Below are positions 17,083-25,137 of a stretch of DNA of 64,000 nucleotides, in pieces (the first letter of the stretch is position 1; each line of letters begins with the position of its first letter). Under the pieces are notes generated by a model. The model saw only the letters and a list, made by a program, of their open reading frames with translations. It did no database searches and was not told where the DNA came from. This DNA is from an uncultured Rhodospirillales bacterium. GTDB taxonomy: Bacteria > Pseudomonadota > Alphaproteobacteria > Acetobacterales > Acetobacteraceae. The position numbers and the translations under genes are program-made. The stretch spans positions 372,001 to 436,000 of the forward strand of contig CAILMF010000015.1 in the NCBI GenBank assembly GCA_903835235.1. Direction: 5' to 3'.

Positions 17083-18012
17083 CTAGCCCCGGGTCAGGCT
17101 GGGTTGCAACCAATCCACCAGCGTGGGGTCCAGTTGGTTAAACTCATCATAGACATAAGCAAGTTGCGCCTGAAGCCAAGTCACCGCGGCTGAGTTGCGC
17201 CCTGGCAACTGGGGAGAGGGCGGAGGCGCCGTATCGAACAGCGCAGGATGCCAGGCAACGCCGAGGAATTCGCACACACGGCGGAGCGCTGCGCCGGGTT
17301 GCTCGACCAGGCGCCGGTAGGTCTCGATGTGAATGCGATCGCCCCCCATGGTGCCACGCCACAGTCGGGTGAGGCGCGCCACGTCGGAATGGCACAGCAA
17401 CTGGCTACCGATACGGGTATGCAGCACCTGCAATATCGCCTGCTCGTCGTTGCTGGCAGCTATCTGCGCCGCATGCGCCAAGGCCCGTTCCACCGGGTCC
17501 CGCAGCAACAGGATGACTCGAACGCCAGGGCAGACCGAGGACAGATGGCGAATGCCGGCTCGCGGCAGGAGCAGGTTGTCCTGGCTCATTTCGCCAGTCA
17601 CTTGATCCGTCCCGGCAAAGCTGAATAGGCCGCGATACCAATCATCGGTGACATGCCCGGCATCCAGGTAGTCCAGCAGGCGATGCGCATCGGCGCGGGC
17701 TTCCGGGCGCCTGCCTCCGTGCTCTCGCCACCAAGCGCGCGCGGCCTGCACCTGGGCGCGGCGGCGCGGAGGTTCGGTAGGCGCCAGGTGCGGCAGGTAC
17801 AGCGAGGCGAAGTAGCTCAGTTCCGTGATCGGCGGTTGCCAGATGGAAGGATGAGCGAACAGCGCATTGGCCAGCCAATCGGCACCAGCATAGCGAGAGC
17901 CGATGATGATGAAATCCGGACCTGAGGCGGGTGCCGTCGGCCGCAGGAACGGCAGGCGTGGCTGGGTCACGAAATCGCGCGCAGCGTCATAGGACGTGCT
18001 TCCTGTCGCCAT
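17083..18012 (-). CDS. Sulfotransferase-like protein with altered PAPS loop
   Basis: A 309-residue homologue of the neighbouring sulfotransferase in layout. The first donor loop reads FIIIGSRYAGADWLANAL where the active paralogue has IIGAQKAGTTWLANQL. The lysine that contacts the transferred sulfate is a tyrosine and the GTT triplet is GAD. The 3'-phosphate motif is better kept: VILLLRDPVERALAHA. The flanking HVTDDWYRGLF block also aligns with VVDDSWYAANF of the neighbour. The fold is therefore retained but catalysis is doubtful. It could be a glycan-binding or accessory subunit, or use a different donor geometry. It starts at ATG 18012, 89 bases after the methyltransferase stop, the largest gap in the operon. 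Confidence 0.75.
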   Translation of the reverse strand: MATGSTSYDAARDFVTQPRLPFLRPTAPASGPDFIIIGSRYAGADWLANALFAHPSIWQPPITELSYFASLYLPHLAPTEPPRRRAQVQAARAWWREHGGRRPEARADAHRLLDYLDAGHVTDDWYRGLFSFAGTDQVTGEMSQDNLLLPRAGIRHLSSVCPGVRVILLLRDPVERALAHAAQIAASNDEQAILQVLHTRIGSQLLCHSDVARLTRLWRGTMGGDRIHIETYRRLVEQPGAALRRVCEFLGVAWHPALFDTAPPPSPQLPGRNSAAVTWLQAQLAYVYDEFNQLDPTLVDWLQPSLTRG

Positions 18013-18101
18013 CTATCGCGCCTCCATCGCGTTCCGCATTCTTAGCCACCCGCCTATGCCGCGCCGGGTGCTGCCGGAACTTGCCATCTGACGTTTCCGG
18101 G

Positions 18102-18869
18102 TCAACCATCAGAAATATACCCGACCCGATCCTGCACCATACGGGAAGGATCACGTTGGTATAAATATATATCTCGATTGTAGGAAGAACCAAGGGCGCA
18201 CCGGGGGCGATGATTGGCCCAAAGATATGATTCCGGATGCACGATCGAAACCGGCGCCGGATATCGCCACAGCCTGGGCGCCGAGCGGTAGCGCCAGGGG
18301 GAGACGAAGAGCACCGCATTCTGCCGGTACCACCATGGTATCCGATGGTCGCGCCACAAGGCCGGCCGCAGGGCATCCACGCCGCGATAGCCATGGGCGG
18401 CGAACAGTTCGACCCAGAACTCCAGCCAAGTCTCGGCAATATGGCTGGTGCCGCCCTGATAGGGCAAGGCTGCCGAAAACAACACGGCTGCCCCATGCTG
18501 CACCAGGGAAGCCACCAGGGCTGGGGCAGTCTCGATCGGCAGGTGCTCCGCGACTTCCAGGCAGATCACCAAGCCAAAACGGCGCCCCAGCGCGAAGGGT
18601 TGCCGCAGGTCGTGCTCGATGAAGCGGTCGGCGGGCAGCAACCGCGCGGAAGCCGGCACATGCGGCCCATCCAGCCCCAGGGTGTGACGGGCACCGAGCG
18701 CCTCCGCCACCTTCAGCCACACCCCGGTGCCGCAGCCGACATCAAGCACGTCCCGCAGGCCTACCAGCCGGCGCGTCAGGCCGAGCATCGCCTCCGCGGC
18801 GGCGCGGCTTCCATCAACCTGGTCTTGGTAGAATCGAACATCGTACGGTTCGCCTGCGGAAGATGACAT
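18102..18869 (-). CDS. SAM-dependent class I methyltransferase
   Basis: A 255-residue protein starting at ATG 18869 (MSSSAGEPYD). The SAM-binding motif VLDVGCGTGVWL is at about residues 41-52. It is followed by an acidic residue in LGLDGPHV and by GLVICLEVAEHLP (motif IV and post-motif). This is the pattern of small-molecule and sugar O-methyltransferases of the UbiE/UbiG-like group. The C-terminal half (HRIPWWYRQNAVLFVSP, YLWANHRP) resembles glycan-cluster methyltransferases. It lies in the minus-strand glycan operon 17 bases downstream of a glycosyltransferase, so methylation of a sugar in the surface glycan is the likely role. Confidence 0.82.
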   Translation of the reverse strand: MSSSAGEPYDVRFYQDQVDGSRAAAEAMLGLTRRLVGLRDVLDVGCGTGVWLKVAEALGARHTLGLDGPHVPASARLLPADRFIEHDLRQPFALGRRFGLVICLEVAEHLPIETAPALVASLVQHGAAVLFSAALPYQGGTSHIAETWLEFWVELFAAHGYRGVDALRPALWRDHRIPWWYRQNAVLFVSPWRYRSAPRLWRYPAPVSIVHPESYLWANHRPRCALGSSYNRDIYLYQRDPSRMVQDRVGYISDG

Positions 18870-18886
18870 CGTCGCTGGACGCCGCT

Positions 18887-21178
18887 TCAGGTGACGTGCC
18901 GGGCTTGGCGATATTCGCCCATGACCGACCAGATGATCGCCCAACCGGGGTCGTTGGCCTGTTCGAAGGATGCAACCCGCCGGCGTGCCGCCTGCTGCAA
19001 CGTGCCGGTATCCTGCAACGCCCGGCGGAGCAGTTGCACCGAAGCGAATGTCCCGCCCGCCTCGGTCTGTTCCTGCACCTGTGTGGCGCGGGCACGCGCC
19101 ATTCCGGTGAACAGCCGAATTGTCGGCAGGCCCGAACGCGCGAAGGTCTCGATCAGGGCGGCATGATTGGCGCCGCTGGAAATATCCACCACCACCGCCG
19201 GGGCCGTGGCGTGGTTCCAGACGTCCCGGAAGTAGCTTCCGTGGTCGCGCAGCCGTATGCCGGGCAACCGAGGCGCCGGCTTTGCGGTAGCCGCTACCAG
19301 CAGGTCCATTTCCCCGACGCCGTACAGGCCGGCCTGTTCGCGCACCAAGGCCAGCAAGGGGTCGTCCGCCTCGTCCGCCAGCACCAGAACACCGTCGCGC
19401 CGGGCCCGTTCCAGGGCCCAAATGGCATAGGCTTGGTGGCCCTTGAACAGCATCGGCACCCGCAGGTGTTCTACCTTGGCGTTGCGCCGGGCCGCGCTGA
19501 CCGCGGGATGGTCGTCCCGCGACAGCACATGCAGCCGTTCCATGGCCTGGGCGAGGTTCTGCACCACCGCCGCGAAGTCGGCTGCCGGCCGTGCCTGGGT
19601 GAAGGCCTCGAAGGAGATGAAGGCCGGCATGGCCAGGCGGCGCGGCACGGCTTCCCCGGCCGGTGGCGCGCCAGCAAACCACAGCGCAGCATGTCCTTCC
19701 GCGGCCAATTCGGCAAAGCTGCGGCAGCGGATGTTCGGCCGCTGCAGCGCCGGGCCCAGCTTGGCCGCATGGCTGGCGTGCAGCCCTGGCAGCAGCACGG
19801 GCTCGCCGATCTGGCCCAGGCGGTAGATGGCATCGACATCGGCCGTGCCGTCCCATGCGCCGCCCAGGACGAAGTGGACCGGGCCCTGCCAGCCCAGGTA
19901 GCGGGCAACGTCGCAGGCATGGTCGAAGACCAGGGAGCCTGTACGCAGTTCGGCGACGTCAAGCACCACGCAGGCGCCCGGTTCCAACTGCCAGTACCGC
20001 TCGATGGTGCTGTCGAGGCTGTCGGCGACGGTACGGGCGGACGCGAGGGAGGCGACGACCGACGCCCGCTCCAACTCGACGATCCGCTCCGGGTTGGCCA
20101 CCACCTGCTTGCAGGCCCACATGCAGGCCTCGAAGTCCGGCAAGTGGTGGAAGTCGTGCGTGGGCTCGTAGCCCTCGTAGGCGTGGGCATGGGCGATCAG
20201 CGCCTTGCCCAGGTTCAGTGCCTCGCCGACCTTGATCTTGAGCCCGGTCGAGAAGGTCATCGGGGCCAAAACGACATCCACCTCCCGGTAGAAGTCGGCC
20301 ATGACCGGGACGCGCCCTATCAGCTTCACGAAGGGCGGCAGCGGATCATGCTTCAGGTCTTCGCAGCAACTGCCGGCGATGTGGATCTCCATCGGCAGCA
20401 GGGTCCGTTCCACGTAGTGGCGCGCGACTTGCAGGAAGCTACGTATATTGGTCAGATTGACGTTGTTCCGCGCCCCCACGATGCCGAAGCGCAGGATCCC
20501 GTTCGGCGGCACCGAGCGATTCAGCGGTCGGATCGTCTCCAGGTAAGGGACCGTGACCAAGCGACGCGAGGTGAGGGTGCGGAAGTATTCCTCTTCGTGC
20601 CGCTTGATGGCCCAGACCACGTCCGCGCGGTCGAGCGCGATCTTCTCCTGGTCTTCGGTAGTGTAGAAGAACTCGGGCGCCAGCCCGTTCTCCTCCAGCA
20701 GTTCGCGCCGGCCGGCGAAGCGGTCATGTGTGTCGAGCACCTTCAGTGTGGCGCGCGGCGCGAATTCCAGGGCCTTGCTGAGCCAGGTGTAGTTCACCAG
20801 CAGCACATCGAAGGACTGGGTCGAGAACAGCCAGTGCAGCATGTCGCCGATGGCCGGATCCCACCACTCGTCGATGCTGTGGTAGCGTCCGCCATCCGCC
20901 GGCGGCATGTGCAGCGGCTTGGTGACGGGCACCGTGTACAGCGCGTCCCAGCATTCCTGCATCACTCGGTTGGCCTGCAGCGGCGGGTTGCGCCGCCAGT
21001 CGCCTTCCGAGGCGTAGTGAACGTAGTGTACCTCGGCGCCGCGTGCCTTCAGGTCGGCGCAGACGAAATAGCCCCGCTTGCGGTTGCCATAGTCCAGTGG
21101 TTCGGTGGGCATCGGCGCCAGCACCAACACCTTCAGCCCGGCCCAACTGCCGGGACGCAGCGGCACAGGTTCAGTCAT
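18887..21178 (-). CDS. GT-B glycosyltransferase with long uncharacterised C-terminal half
   Basis: A 763-residue protein. The first 400 residues form a GT1/GT4-like GT-B enzyme: the N-terminal Rossmann strand GLKVLVLAPMPTEPLDYGN, then the inter-domain FGIVGARNNVNL and the nucleotide-sugar site PMTFSTGLKIKVGEALNLGKALI. The remaining 360 residues have scattered Rossmann-like strands (VLVLADEADDPL, VVVDISSGANHAALIETF) but no motif I can name. It could be a second, degenerate GT-B domain. The gene overlaps the upstream GT2 gene by eight bases. It is a cytoplasmic enzyme that probably adds one sugar of the island's glycan. Confidence 0.82.
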   Translation of the reverse strand: MTEPVPLRPGSWAGLKVLVLAPMPTEPLDYGNRKRGYFVCADLKARGAEVHYVHYASEGDWRRNPPLQANRVMQECWDALYTVPVTKPLHMPPADGGRYHSIDEWWDPAIGDMLHWLFSTQSFDVLLVNYTWLSKALEFAPRATLKVLDTHDRFAGRRELLEENGLAPEFFYTTEDQEKIALDRADVVWAIKRHEEEYFRTLTSRRLVTVPYLETIRPLNRSVPPNGILRFGIVGARNNVNLTNIRSFLQVARHYVERTLLPMEIHIAGSCCEDLKHDPLPPFVKLIGRVPVMADFYREVDVVLAPMTFSTGLKIKVGEALNLGKALIAHAHAYEGYEPTHDFHHLPDFEACMWACKQVVANPERIVELERASVVASLASARTVADSLDSTIERYWQLEPGACVVLDVAELRTGSLVFDHACDVARYLGWQGPVHFVLGGAWDGTADVDAIYRLGQIGEPVLLPGLHASHAAKLGPALQRPNIRCRSFAELAAEGHAALWFAGAPPAGEAVPRRLAMPAFISFEAFTQARPAADFAAVVQNLAQAMERLHVLSRDDHPAVSAARRNAKVEHLRVPMLFKGHQAYAIWALERARRDGVLVLADEADDPLLALVREQAGLYGVGEMDLLVAATAKPAPRLPGIRLRDHGSYFRDVWNHATAPAVVVDISSGANHAALIETFARSGLPTIRLFTGMARARATQVQEQTEAGGTFASVQLLRRALQDTGTLQQAARRRVASFEQANDPGWAIIWSVMGEYRQARHVT

Positions 21179-22238
21179 CGCGTTCGCCCAGGCCGCTGAG
21201 CAGCGCGATCAAGGCGCCGTATATCGACGACATCTGCCAATTTAGGTCACCAGCCGAGGCTTGTTCGATGGTGAGCGCGCGCAGCGTGCGCAGGTGCGGC
21301 GGCTGATGCGCGAGGAACACCTTCACGTCCCGCCAGCGATTTTCGCAGCCATCGCGCATCACGGCCGGGGAACGCACGTAGTCCGAAACCGCCTGCCAGG
21401 CGATGCGACGACGGAACCACTCCTGATGCAGGCGCGACGGATCGACGCAATGGTCTACCCCGGCATGCGGCGCGTAGCCGATGCGCCCGCCGGCCGCCTC
21501 CAGCCGCTCCGCCAACTCGGTCTCGTCGTTGGACATCAGCGAGATGCCGGAGCCGATGCGCCCCAGCGCCGGGCTGAAACCGCCGACCTCGCGCAGCTTG
21601 TCGACGCGATAGGAGACATTGGCGCCCGCCACCCATTCGCCGGCACCCAGGAAGCGGGTGTCGCCGCCATTCTCCACCACCGACAGGTAGCCGAGCAGAT
21701 TGTCGGAAAGCCACTCGGGGCGCTCGCCCAGGAAGCGAGGCCGTACCCGCCCGCCAATGCCGTAGGCGGCCTCGCCGAGCGTCTCGTAGGCTTCCAGCAA
21801 TTTCACCAGCCAGTTCGGGTCGGCGAAAGCGTCGTCGTCCAGGTAGGCGATGAGAGGCGCGCGCGCCATGCGCATCGCAACATTGCGGGCGTTGGAAAGC
21901 CCTGGCGTCGCCTCATAGTGCCAGATGAGGTTGCCGATCTGCGCGTATTTGGCGGCTTCCTCCGCCGAACGCCCGGGGTCGGGGGAGTTGTCAACCACGA
22001 CGATCTCGAACTCCGCCGCCGGCAACTCCTGGCGGGCGAGCGAGGCGATCGAGTCCACCAGATAGGCGTAGCGGTCGTAGGTGCAGATCGCCACGGTGAT
22101 CCGCGGCCCTGCGGGCGGCGGGGGCGGCGGCGGTGCCTTGGGGCTGTCTTCAGAGGCGGCCGCGGCGGCCGGCGGGAGCGGGGCGGTGCCCTTCGCGCGT
22201 GCGGGCGCGACGTCCCGCCGCTTGGTCGGCGTCTTCAT
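21171..22238 (-). CDS. Family 2 glycosyltransferase
   Basis: A 355-residue GT-A fold enzyme. A 45-residue Ala/Pro/Lys-rich leader with a run of seven prolines precedes the catalytic domain. That domain shows ITVAICTYDRYAYLVDSI, FEIVVVDNSPDP, the divalent-metal motif IAYLDDDAFADP and the GAGEWVAGANVSYRV acceptor region. A conserved HxxR-type stretch (VDHCVDPSRLHQEWFRRR) follows. It is the second gene of the minus-strand glycan operon, 31 bases after the coiled-coil/beta protein and overlapping the next glycosyltransferase. No transmembrane helices are evident, so it acts at the cytoplasmic face. Confidence 0.9.
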   Translation of the reverse strand: MKTPTKRRDVAPARAKGTAPLPPAAAAASEDSPKAPPPPPPPAGPRITVAICTYDRYAYLVDSIASLARQELPAAEFEIVVVDNSPDPGRSAEEAAKYAQIGNLIWHYEATPGLSNARNVAMRMARAPLIAYLDDDAFADPNWLVKLLEAYETLGEAAYGIGGRVRPRFLGERPEWLSDNLLGYLSVVENGGDTRFLGAGEWVAGANVSYRVDKLREVGGFSPALGRIGSGISLMSNDETELAERLEAAGGRIGYAPHAGVDHCVDPSRLHQEWFRRRIAWQAVSDYVRSPAVMRDGCENRWRDVKVFLAHQPPHLRTLRALTIEQASAGDLNWQMSSIYGALIALLSGLGERDD

Positions 22239-22269
22239 ACGGGTTCCGATCGACGAAGCGAGGTTGAGG

Positions 22270-22884
22270 TCAGACAGGGATCACTTCGATGCGATTGACC
22301 GCCAGACCAAGGATGCGGTTGTCGCTCTCTCCGTTGTTGGACGGCGAGAACATCCTGGGCGAATGGATCACCACCTCGGTGGGGCCGGCATGTTGCGCCG
22401 GCGGCACGGGACCGACGACCAGGCATTCGCCAGTGGGGTCGTAGATCGCGGCATAGGTGGTGCCATCCACCTCCACCGAAACGGGGGCGTCCTGCGGGTT
22501 GGTCCCGAAGGAACTGATGCCGATCCGCACCTCGACCGATGCGCTGCGGTTCAGCCAGAACAGCAGGCGGGATTCATGCGACGGCCCGGTCCAGCGATAG
22601 GCTGCGTTCTGGCCGCCATACTCCAGGTCATGGAAGCCCGTGCCGTAGTCGATGAAGTCGCGCGCGGAGACGCGGCAGGAGGAGGAGAGGGCCGGAGCCT
22701 GGACTTCGCCGAAGCGGGAAAGCAGCGTGTCACGATGGCGCTCGAGGCCTTCCAGCACGCTCACCGCCGTACGGAGATTGAGCAGCGATTCTTCGAGCAC
22801 GCGGATCCGCCTGAGGGCGTCCTCAAGGACCTTGTTGTCTGCCTCTGCATTGACCGTCTGGCGCGCACGCGTGCTAACGTTCAT
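22270..22884 (-). CDS. Coiled-coil plus beta-sandwich protein, glycan operon leader gene
   Basis: A 204-residue protein that I cannot assign to a family. The start is ATG 22884 (MNVSTRARQ), set by a GAGGG ribosome site; a longer in-frame reading is less likely. Residues 10-55 are a heptad-rich helix (LEDALRRIRVLEESLLNLRTAVSVLEGL). The rest is predicted beta-rich with FHDLEYGGQNAAYRWTGP and LLFWLNRSASVEVRIG. Similar RWTG-containing beta domains accompany polysaccharide-modifying enzymes, so a glycan-recognition or chain-length role is possible. It is the first gene of the seven-gene minus-strand operon and lies downstream of the AT-rich divergent promoter region. Confidence 0.65.
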   Translation of the reverse strand: MNVSTRARQTVNAEADNKVLEDALRRIRVLEESLLNLRTAVSVLEGLERHRDTLLSRFGEVQAPALSSSCRVSARDFIDYGTGFHDLEYGGQNAAYRWTGPSHESRLLFWLNRSASVEVRIGISSFGTNPQDAPVSVEVDGTTYAAIYDPTGECLVVGPVPPAQHAGPTEVVIHSPRMFSPSNNGESDNRILGLAVNRIEVIPV

Positions 22885-23214
22885 GAAAAACCCTCGTTTG
22901 GCGGTTGCCGTGCCCGGGGCATTTCCTCCGACGGCCGTGCATGCCTGGAGGCTCAGCCTATTGCCGCGTGTAACAAGGCTGCGGCATGGAATCAAGCCGC
23001 TACAAATGTATGTTATGCGTATAATGAATAAAGCTCACCTCCTGATACGCATCAGGAAGCGATTGTCATATATATAGAACGTATAAATGTTGGCATGGAT
23101 GTTGCGGATGCCTCCCCACAATGAGCGCGTGAATTTCCACAAGCCGATGCGGCCGGTTGCAAAAATTGAAATCCAAGGTACATATTCGGCTTGATATACG
23201 TTAGGAGATAGTAC
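22885..23214. promoter_or_regulatory. AT-rich divergent intergenic region of the glycan island
   Basis: This 330-base gap separates the two outward-transcribed arms of the island. It is strikingly AT-rich compared with the rest of the window, especially between about 22995 and 23095. It contains TATAAT at 23020-23025, TATAAA at 23082-23087, and a small perfect stem TCCTGAT/ATCAGGA with a 4-base loop at 23040-23057. Promoters for both arms must be here, but no -35/-10 pair with good spacing could be fixed. The right-arm gene has a clear AGGAG ribosome site at about 23203. Confidence 0.45.
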
Positions 23215-24993
23215 GTGGTCAGTGCTGTCGGCGCGAAGCTTCAAGTCGGCGATGGAGATTTCCTTGTTGCGAGCCTGATCGAGCGTTGCCCAAAATCCAT
23301 GATGTCTCGCGAACTCGTGAAGAACGCGCTCGAAGCCGCGAGCCGGGCACGGGGCGAACGCTTGGTGGAGATTTCCGCCATCGATATCGACGGGGTTCCC
23401 AAGCTCTGCATCTGGAATACAGGCGAAGGGCTCAGCGCGACCGATCTGTTCAAGATGTGCGACATCGCTTCTTCCATCGGGAAGGAGAAGGGCCTCCAGC
23501 ACAATTTCGGCATGGGGGCCAAGGTCGCATCGTTGCCCTCCAACCAGTTGGGCATGCGCTATCGTTCCTGTCGTCGCGGCAAAGTGCATGAGGTCGTCAT
23601 CGGCAAGCGTGACGGCGTCTATGGCCGGTTGGCCGCGGCGAAGCCGGGCAGTGGCATCTTCGCCGTGGTTTCCGATGTCACCCTGGCGGCAAGCCAGGAG
23701 CGTCGCCTCAGCCAGGACTGGACCGAGGTGGTCCTGCTGGGCAACAGCCCGGAACAGGATACCGTCGCGGATCCCTACGGCGCCGACCCGGAGGTCGAGG
23801 CCGATTGGCTGGCAGCCGAACTCTATGCCCGTTTCTTCCGTCTGCGCGGCGATGTCGAACTGCGTATCCTGAACGGAGGGCCCAAGCGTGGCGCCCTGCA
23901 GCGCTTCGCCACGCTGGAGGAACGCGGTCCGCGCGACTTCGCCGGCTATGAATGCGTCACCGACCCGGATGGCTTCCGCATCCACTATCTCTACGACGTG
24001 GTGTCCTCCACCAACGCGTGGGTGAATGAATCCGGCTACGGAGCTATGCAGGAAGCCAAGAGCATGGCTGGCCTGGTCTACGACGACGAAATTTACGCGC
24101 TTGCCTACAGTTGGGACTGGACCCGCCAGGCACCGGATTTCGGCATCCCGTTCGGGGCCCGCCAGATTTCCGTGTTCGTCGAACTGCCGGGCGACTATCC
24201 GCTCATCATCGATGGCTATCGGCAATTCCTGCGGCACCGGCACGGCGCCCAGGAACAGGTTGGCCTGCGCGAGTTCATCGACCGGGTGCGGGACCATCGG
24301 CCGCAATGGTTGATCGACCTGATGCGCGAGATGGCGCCGGATTCCAACATCTCGGCGGATGTCCGGCAGGAACTGCAGAAGGCCCTGCGGAGCCTGGGCG
24401 TACGTCGCCCAGGGCTGGACCCGGAGGCGCCGCCGCCCCCACCGGCACCCGCCCCGGCCGCCACGCCGCCCCAGCACGCGGAAGCCGAGCCGGAGACGGC
24501 AGTGCAGCAGGAAGCGCCCCCCGCGGCGGAGCCGCCCGCCCAGCCAGAAGCCGCGCCCCGGAAGGAACTGGCCGACGACGAGGTGATGCTGGCGCCGGAC
24601 ATCTTCTTCCTGCGCGACGACACCGAGGTGGGCGAGCGCAACTTCGTGGGCCGTGCCGCCCGATACTACGAGGAAACCAACGCGCTTTACATCAACCTGA
24701 CCTATCCGGTGGCAAGGGAAATCCATGCCGCGTTAACCGCGGCGCTGGACCATCCCACGTCTCCCGAGACGCGCGACGTGATCCGCATCCATGTCCAGCG
24801 GGTGCTGGCGCTGCGGGTCGGGATGGTGGTGGTCTATGCGCTGTCTAAGCGAAGCGAACCGCATGCCTGGCCCGACTGGGCGGTGACCGGAGCGATTACG
24901 CCGGAGGCATTGACCATCGCCGCGGATGACTTCCACCGCCTGATCCCGGCCATGGCCGAGGCCGTCCGCAAGGAACTCACCGGCGAGGCTTAG
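23215..24993 (+). CDS. GHKL-type (Hsp90/MORC-like) ATPase domain protein of unknown role
   Basis: A 592-residue protein starting at GTG 23215 behind an AGGAG site. Residues 15-110 carry a Bergerat ATP fold: N-box MSRELVKNALEAA (E33, N37), G1-like box IWNTGEGL (N68 where the canonical DxGxG has aspartate) and G2-like NFGMGAKVASLPSN. A transducer-like region follows to about residue 390. Then come a 60-residue Pro/Ala/Glu linker (405-455) and a C-terminal helical domain (FVGRAARYYEETNALYIN...). The layout resembles Hsp90, MutL or MORC proteins more than histidine kinases, since no HisKA domain is present. It starts the plus-strand arm of the glycan island, 144 bases before the dual glycosyltransferase. 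Its function is unknown. Confidence 0.75.
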   Translation: MVSAVGAKLQVGDGDFLVASLIERCPKSMMSRELVKNALEAASRARGERLVEISAIDIDGVPKLCIWNTGEGLSATDLFKMCDIASSIGKEKGLQHNFGMGAKVASLPSNQLGMRYRSCRRGKVHEVVIGKRDGVYGRLAAAKPGSGIFAVVSDVTLAASQERRLSQDWTEVVLLGNSPEQDTVADPYGADPEVEADWLAAELYARFFRLRGDVELRILNGGPKRGALQRFATLEERGPRDFAGYECVTDPDGFRIHYLYDVVSSTNAWVNESGYGAMQEAKSMAGLVYDDEIYALAYSWDWTRQAPDFGIPFGARQISVFVELPGDYPLIIDGYRQFLRHRHGAQEQVGLREFIDRVRDHRPQWLIDLMREMAPDSNISADVRQELQKALRSLGVRRPGLDPEAPPPPPAPAPAATPPQHAEAEPETAVQQEAPPAAEPPAQPEAAPRKELADDEVMLAPDIFFLRDDTEVGERNFVGRAARYYEETNALYINLTYPVAREIHAALTAALDHPTSPETRDVIRIHVQRVLALRVGMVVVYALSKRSEPHAWPDWAVTGAITPEALTIAADDFHRLIPAMAEAVRKELTGEA

Positions 24994-25137
24994 AACCCAG
25001 GGCATACCGCAGCGCTGGCGCTTGACGCTGTGGCCCGACAGGGCCGAAATGCTACGCGCGGCGGCCCCTATTGCACAGCCCGGCGCCGCGCCGTTCCGCT
25101 GGTGCCTGGCCCGCCCGGATATGGAGTTTGATAGCGC

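Noticed and set aside
17083-18012. Possibility that the altered sulfotransferase gene is a pseudogene
   Set aside because: The frame is intact to normal length, the other motifs are kept and it is in a compact operon, so a living pseudoenzyme is more likely.
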